Shown here piece by piece: positions 61,672 through 64,000 of a stretch of DNA of 64,000 bases. Where the stretch lies: positions 1,116,001 to 1,180,000 of the forward strand of contig JAMXDE010000010.1 in assembly GCA_026770025.1 (NCBI GenBank), written 5' to 3'. The notes beneath the pieces are model-generated. The model was not told the origin of the DNA and ran no database searches. It saw only the letters and a list, made by a program, of their open reading frames with translations. Source of the stretch: Craspedostauros australis (lineage: Eukaryota; Bacillariophyta; Bacillariophyceae; Mastogloiales; Achnanthaceae). Numbering within the stretch: position 1 is the stretch's first letter; each line of letters starts with the position of its first letter. Made by a program: the position numbers and the translations under genes.

Positions 61672-63141
61672 TCAAACGCTTCGTTTCATGGTTCCGTCCC
61701 GAATCTGCGCCATGATCCTCAAATCCTCCTCGTTCAACGTCCCGGACCTGGTGACATCCAACCGATCAAATTGGCCATGCAACTCATCAAGCTCTGCCTG
61801 CGTGACCAACCCCATCTCCATGAGCATGAACTGCACGTACTCTTCACGATCCACCAATCCATCTTCATTCGTGTCCATGGAATTGAGATGATCCATCGTC
61901 AGGCCGTCCGACAGTTGCTCGCGGAACAGGCGCTTCTGACGCCCCGCCACGAGCGAAAGCCCGATGCTGGCCAGGATCTCACCGGCCGATGCGACCGCCA
62001 TGGGGATGAAGAAGATGGCTGCGATTCGGCCTTCTCGGGTTTGGGGTGCGAAGTCGCCAAATCCGATAGTCGATGCCGTGATGAGGCCGTAGTAGATGGA
62101 ATCCATGACAGACCAGCCCTCTAGCAGACCAATGATGGTGCCACCACCCGCAACGACGATCAAAGATGATCCGACGAGGCGGATGGCCTTGCGGATGCTT
62201 GCGAAAGGCCTGGGCTTCGATAATGCATCGTCATCGTCACCGCAATCGTCACCGATGACGTTGCTGACTTTCATTTGCCCGACACCACTTTCGCTTGCTC
62301 CTGTACCTTGCGCCATCTCAGAAAGGACATCCTCCACCTCATGCGAATCGCCACCGTTGGTCGTATCATGCTTGAATGCTTTCGTGATGTCCGGCATCTT
62401 TTCGTACAATCCCAGGATGCGCTTTCGTCCCTGTTGTTTGGCAACCTTCAGAGCGTCATTCTCAATCTCATTCAGCTTGGAACCAATCGCCGCCACGGCC
62501 GCACCCAGCAAGGCGATGCCGGCGAATCCAAACCCGCACGTGAAGATCTTGGACAGCCAGGACGAGGACGGCCATACATCGCCATACCCCACCGTTGAGA
62601 AGCAGACACAAGTGAAGTACAGGGCATCCACGACGGACCAGGACTCCAGCACCCGGTGGTACGCGATGACGCCGACGATCATGTAGAGCACCAGCCCAAC
62701 GAGGCCTTCCTTGAATTGCATCGAAGCGGCATTATCTTCAGCGTCGGTTGTCGGTAGACTGCCATCGGCATTTGCACGTGCCAGAATGACGCGGCGCAGA
62801 TCCGGAAATGGGATGGTCACTACGTAGGCCGTGTTGAAGAGGAACCGCCGCAGCAAACGTCTTCCGAAACGCCAACCTTTCGAGGCCAATCTGGAAGGGG
62901 CGGATCCTGGTTCTGAATCATCGTTTGCAGCGGCTCGGTGCACGAGCGGAGCGGCCATCCGCGTGAGGAAGTCATCATCGTGATGATGTTCTGCCGGTGC
63001 GTCCAATCGCTGCGGGAACAGTGGGCTGCGTACAATCGCTCCATGCGAGCTCAGCGGAGTTTGGAATGCCGAAGATGGCACCGCAGCAAGGAGAGTGAGG
63101 AATGCGAGCTGTAGATATAAATGAACGGTATGTCCCATCAT
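61672..63141 (-). CDS. Two-pore K+ channel with EF hands, plastid-type presequence
   Basis: 489 residues from ATG 63141; the frame is open 44 codons further, but MMGHTVHLYLQLAFLTLL gives a clean signal peptide. It is followed by VPSSAFQTP, an ASAFAP-type site, suggesting plastid or thylakoid location. Two pore units follow, each with helix, pore loop and helix. Filter 1 is STVGYGDVWP and filter 2 is STIGFGDFAP, both K+-selective signatures. A roughly 130-residue acidic linker separates the pores. The C-terminus has two EF hands, MDTNEDGLVDREEY (good ligands) and DVTRSGTLNEEDL (ligands less complete), so Ca2+ should regulate gating. The layout is that of plant TPK/KCO channels. By analogy with thylakoid TPK3 it could shape the proton motive force; that is inference. 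Confidence 0.88.
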   Translation of the reverse strand: MMGHTVHLYLQLAFLTLLAAVPSSAFQTPLSSHGAIVRSPLFPQRLDAPAEHHHDDDFLTRMAAPLVHRAAANDDSEPGSAPSRLASKGWRFGRRLLRRFLFNTAYVVTIPFPDLRRVILARANADGSLPTTDAEDNAASMQFKEGLVGLVLYMIVGVIAYHRVLESWSVVDALYFTCVCFSTVGYGDVWPSSSWLSKIFTCGFGFAGIALLGAAVAAIGSKLNEIENDALKVAKQQGRKRILGLYEKMPDITKAFKHDTTNGGDSHEVEDVLSEMAQGTGASESGVGQMKVSNVIGDDCGDDDDALSKPRPFASIRKAIRLVGSSLIVVAGGGTIIGLLEGWSVMDSIYYGLITASTIGFGDFAPQTREGRIAAIFFIPMAVASAGEILASIGLSLVAGRQKRLFREQLSDGLTMDHLNSMDTNEDGLVDREEYVQFMLMEMGLVTQAELDELHGQFDRLDVTRSGTLNEEDLRIMAQIRDGTMKRSV

Positions 63142-63558
63142 GTATACTTGGTCATCATCGACTTTGGATTTATTGGTTGTTCTGTTGGCTGATGTGTTGA
63201 TTGATTGGCGATCCGCGGATGCCATCGGTGTCAACAATACCATGTGGTAGTTGCGACAAACATATGAAAACATATTATGTTGAAAACATTACCTTGATAA
63301 TCATAAATCCGTATCAAGGCAACATATTTATTAATTAACGCAACCCCCAAATCCAAACAACCTCCAATCTGCCGCCAGATCTTGTGGTTCGAAGCCGTTC
63401 CTCCATTCATTCTCCCCACGCCGCACAGTCAAGGAACAATCAACGTCGAGTAGATCGTAGGTCGCACATAGTTCACACATGCAAGCACGAGCAATGGATC
63501 AATAACACTTCCAACAAAACACGCCGCTGCATTAGGACTCACATTTACAATTAGGACC
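63142..63558. promoter_or_regulatory. Divergent promoter region of channel gene and last gene
   Basis: About 420 bp between divergent starts, with AT-rich stretches near 63255-63345 (ATATTTATTAATTAA). No gene is seen. Confidence 0.4.
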
Positions 63559-64000
63559 ATGGCAGAAGAGATCGAGCTGAACTTTCGTCTGGATCGCGAA
63601 GGCAGGACAGCTCTCGGCTGCGAGACCGCGAGTACGAATACAAGTACAGCTGCCGATGACAAATCCAAACCAGCACCAACACTGAAATACGAACCCAAGA
63701 CTGTGCTCACGGAATTAGCACTCGATAAATACTCGCACGATGATGCCGATGGTCAACCATCACTCATGGACGACCTCCTGTTCGATGCAGAGATCGCCGA
63801 TTCTGGCCTGATGCCGAGGACGTTCTGGATGTCGGCAAATCCACAATCCAAGCCACGATTTACTATGGAACGGTACGCGCTGGATGTCTTCCATCACCAC
63901 GTACCGAAGGGTTGTCTCTACGATCCAGACAAGTCAGGTGCCGAATGGTGGGTGCAGATCCGACCCTCGCCGGAAAAGATCGGCCGGTACGCTATGCATG
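63559..64000 (+). CDS. Unknown protein, 5' part only (cut by window end)
   Basis: An open frame of 147 complete codons from ATG 63559 runs off the window. The start reads MAEEIELNFRLDREGRT. It continues through a Thr/Ser/Lys linker to a more ordered part: RTFWMSANPQSKPRFTMER, LDVFHHHVPKGCLYDP, GAEWWVQIRPSPEKIGRYAM. His, Trp and Cys residues cluster in this part. I do not recognise a named family. No presequence is visible, so a cytosolic or nuclear protein is likely. Confidence that it is a gene rests on composition, length and the ATG context. Confidence 0.65.
   Translation, partial: MAEEIELNFRLDREGRTALGCETASTNTSTAADDKSKPAPTLKYEPKTVLTELALDKYSHDDADGQPSLMDDLLFDAEIADSGLMPRTFWMSANPQSKPRFTMERYALDVFHHHVPKGCLYDPDKSGAEWWVQIRPSPEKIGRYAMH

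Overview
This is eukaryotic nuclear DNA, most likely from a diatom (possibly a raphid pennate; the species cannot be named). Three proteins begin with a signal peptide followed by a phenylalanine cleavage motif (ASAFAP type), the bipartite plastid-targeting signal of algae with a red secondary plastid. The genes have few, short GT-AG introns, and one is a zeaxanthin epoxidase without an FHA domain. Proteins are rich in Ser, Gln, Asn and Asp low-complexity tracts.

The left arm (1-11.1 kb) holds single-copy host genes: a long disordered protein with a C-terminal REY...GPP motif, the splicing factor PRP18, the diphthamide factor DPH4, prohibitin-2 with one intron, and a shorter spliced paralogue of the REY/GPP protein. 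From 11.1 to 13.2 kb no gene is recognised.

The middle (13.2-43.4 kb) is a nested block of mobile elements. It contains: a decayed transposase-like gene interrupted by a 300-bp repeat (13.3-16.2 kb); a decayed element with a PD-(D/E)XK (YqaJ-like) nuclease (16.9-19.6 kb); a piggyBac relic (19.9-22.6 kb); a Harbinger-like transposase plus a Myb-like partner (23.5-25.9 kb); a fresh Ty1/copia retrotransposon with apparently identical 755-bp LTRs and an unbroken 1922-codon frame (27.49-34.94 kb), which splits a small open frame; a spliced two-exon gene for a Myb-like transposon-type protein (35.3-36.8 kb); a DNA transposon with about 150-bp terminal inverted repeats and a DD36E-like transposase broken by three stops (37.6-41.2 kb); and a DD32E IS5/Harbinger-like transposase with one intron and one stop (42.4-43.4 kb).

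The right arm (45-64 kb) returns to host genes: a SET-like/TPR/2OG-Fe(II) oxygenase fusion, a class A DnaJ that keeps only half of the usual zinc finger, a large Gln-rich unknown protein, the small subunit of molybdopterin synthase, a Mn-dependent ADP-ribose/CDP-alcohol diphosphatase, a CSP41-type plastid RNA-binding SDR protein, zeaxanthin epoxidase, a two-pore K+ channel with EF hands, and the start of an unknown gene cut by the window end. CSP41, ZEP and the channel all carry plastid-type presequences, so 57-63 kb is a run of plastid-directed genes. CSP41 and ZEP are divergent; ZEP and the channel are convergent.

All family names come from recognising motifs in translated sequence. No search was run. 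Exon junctions were set by hand from GT-AG sites and frame continuity.
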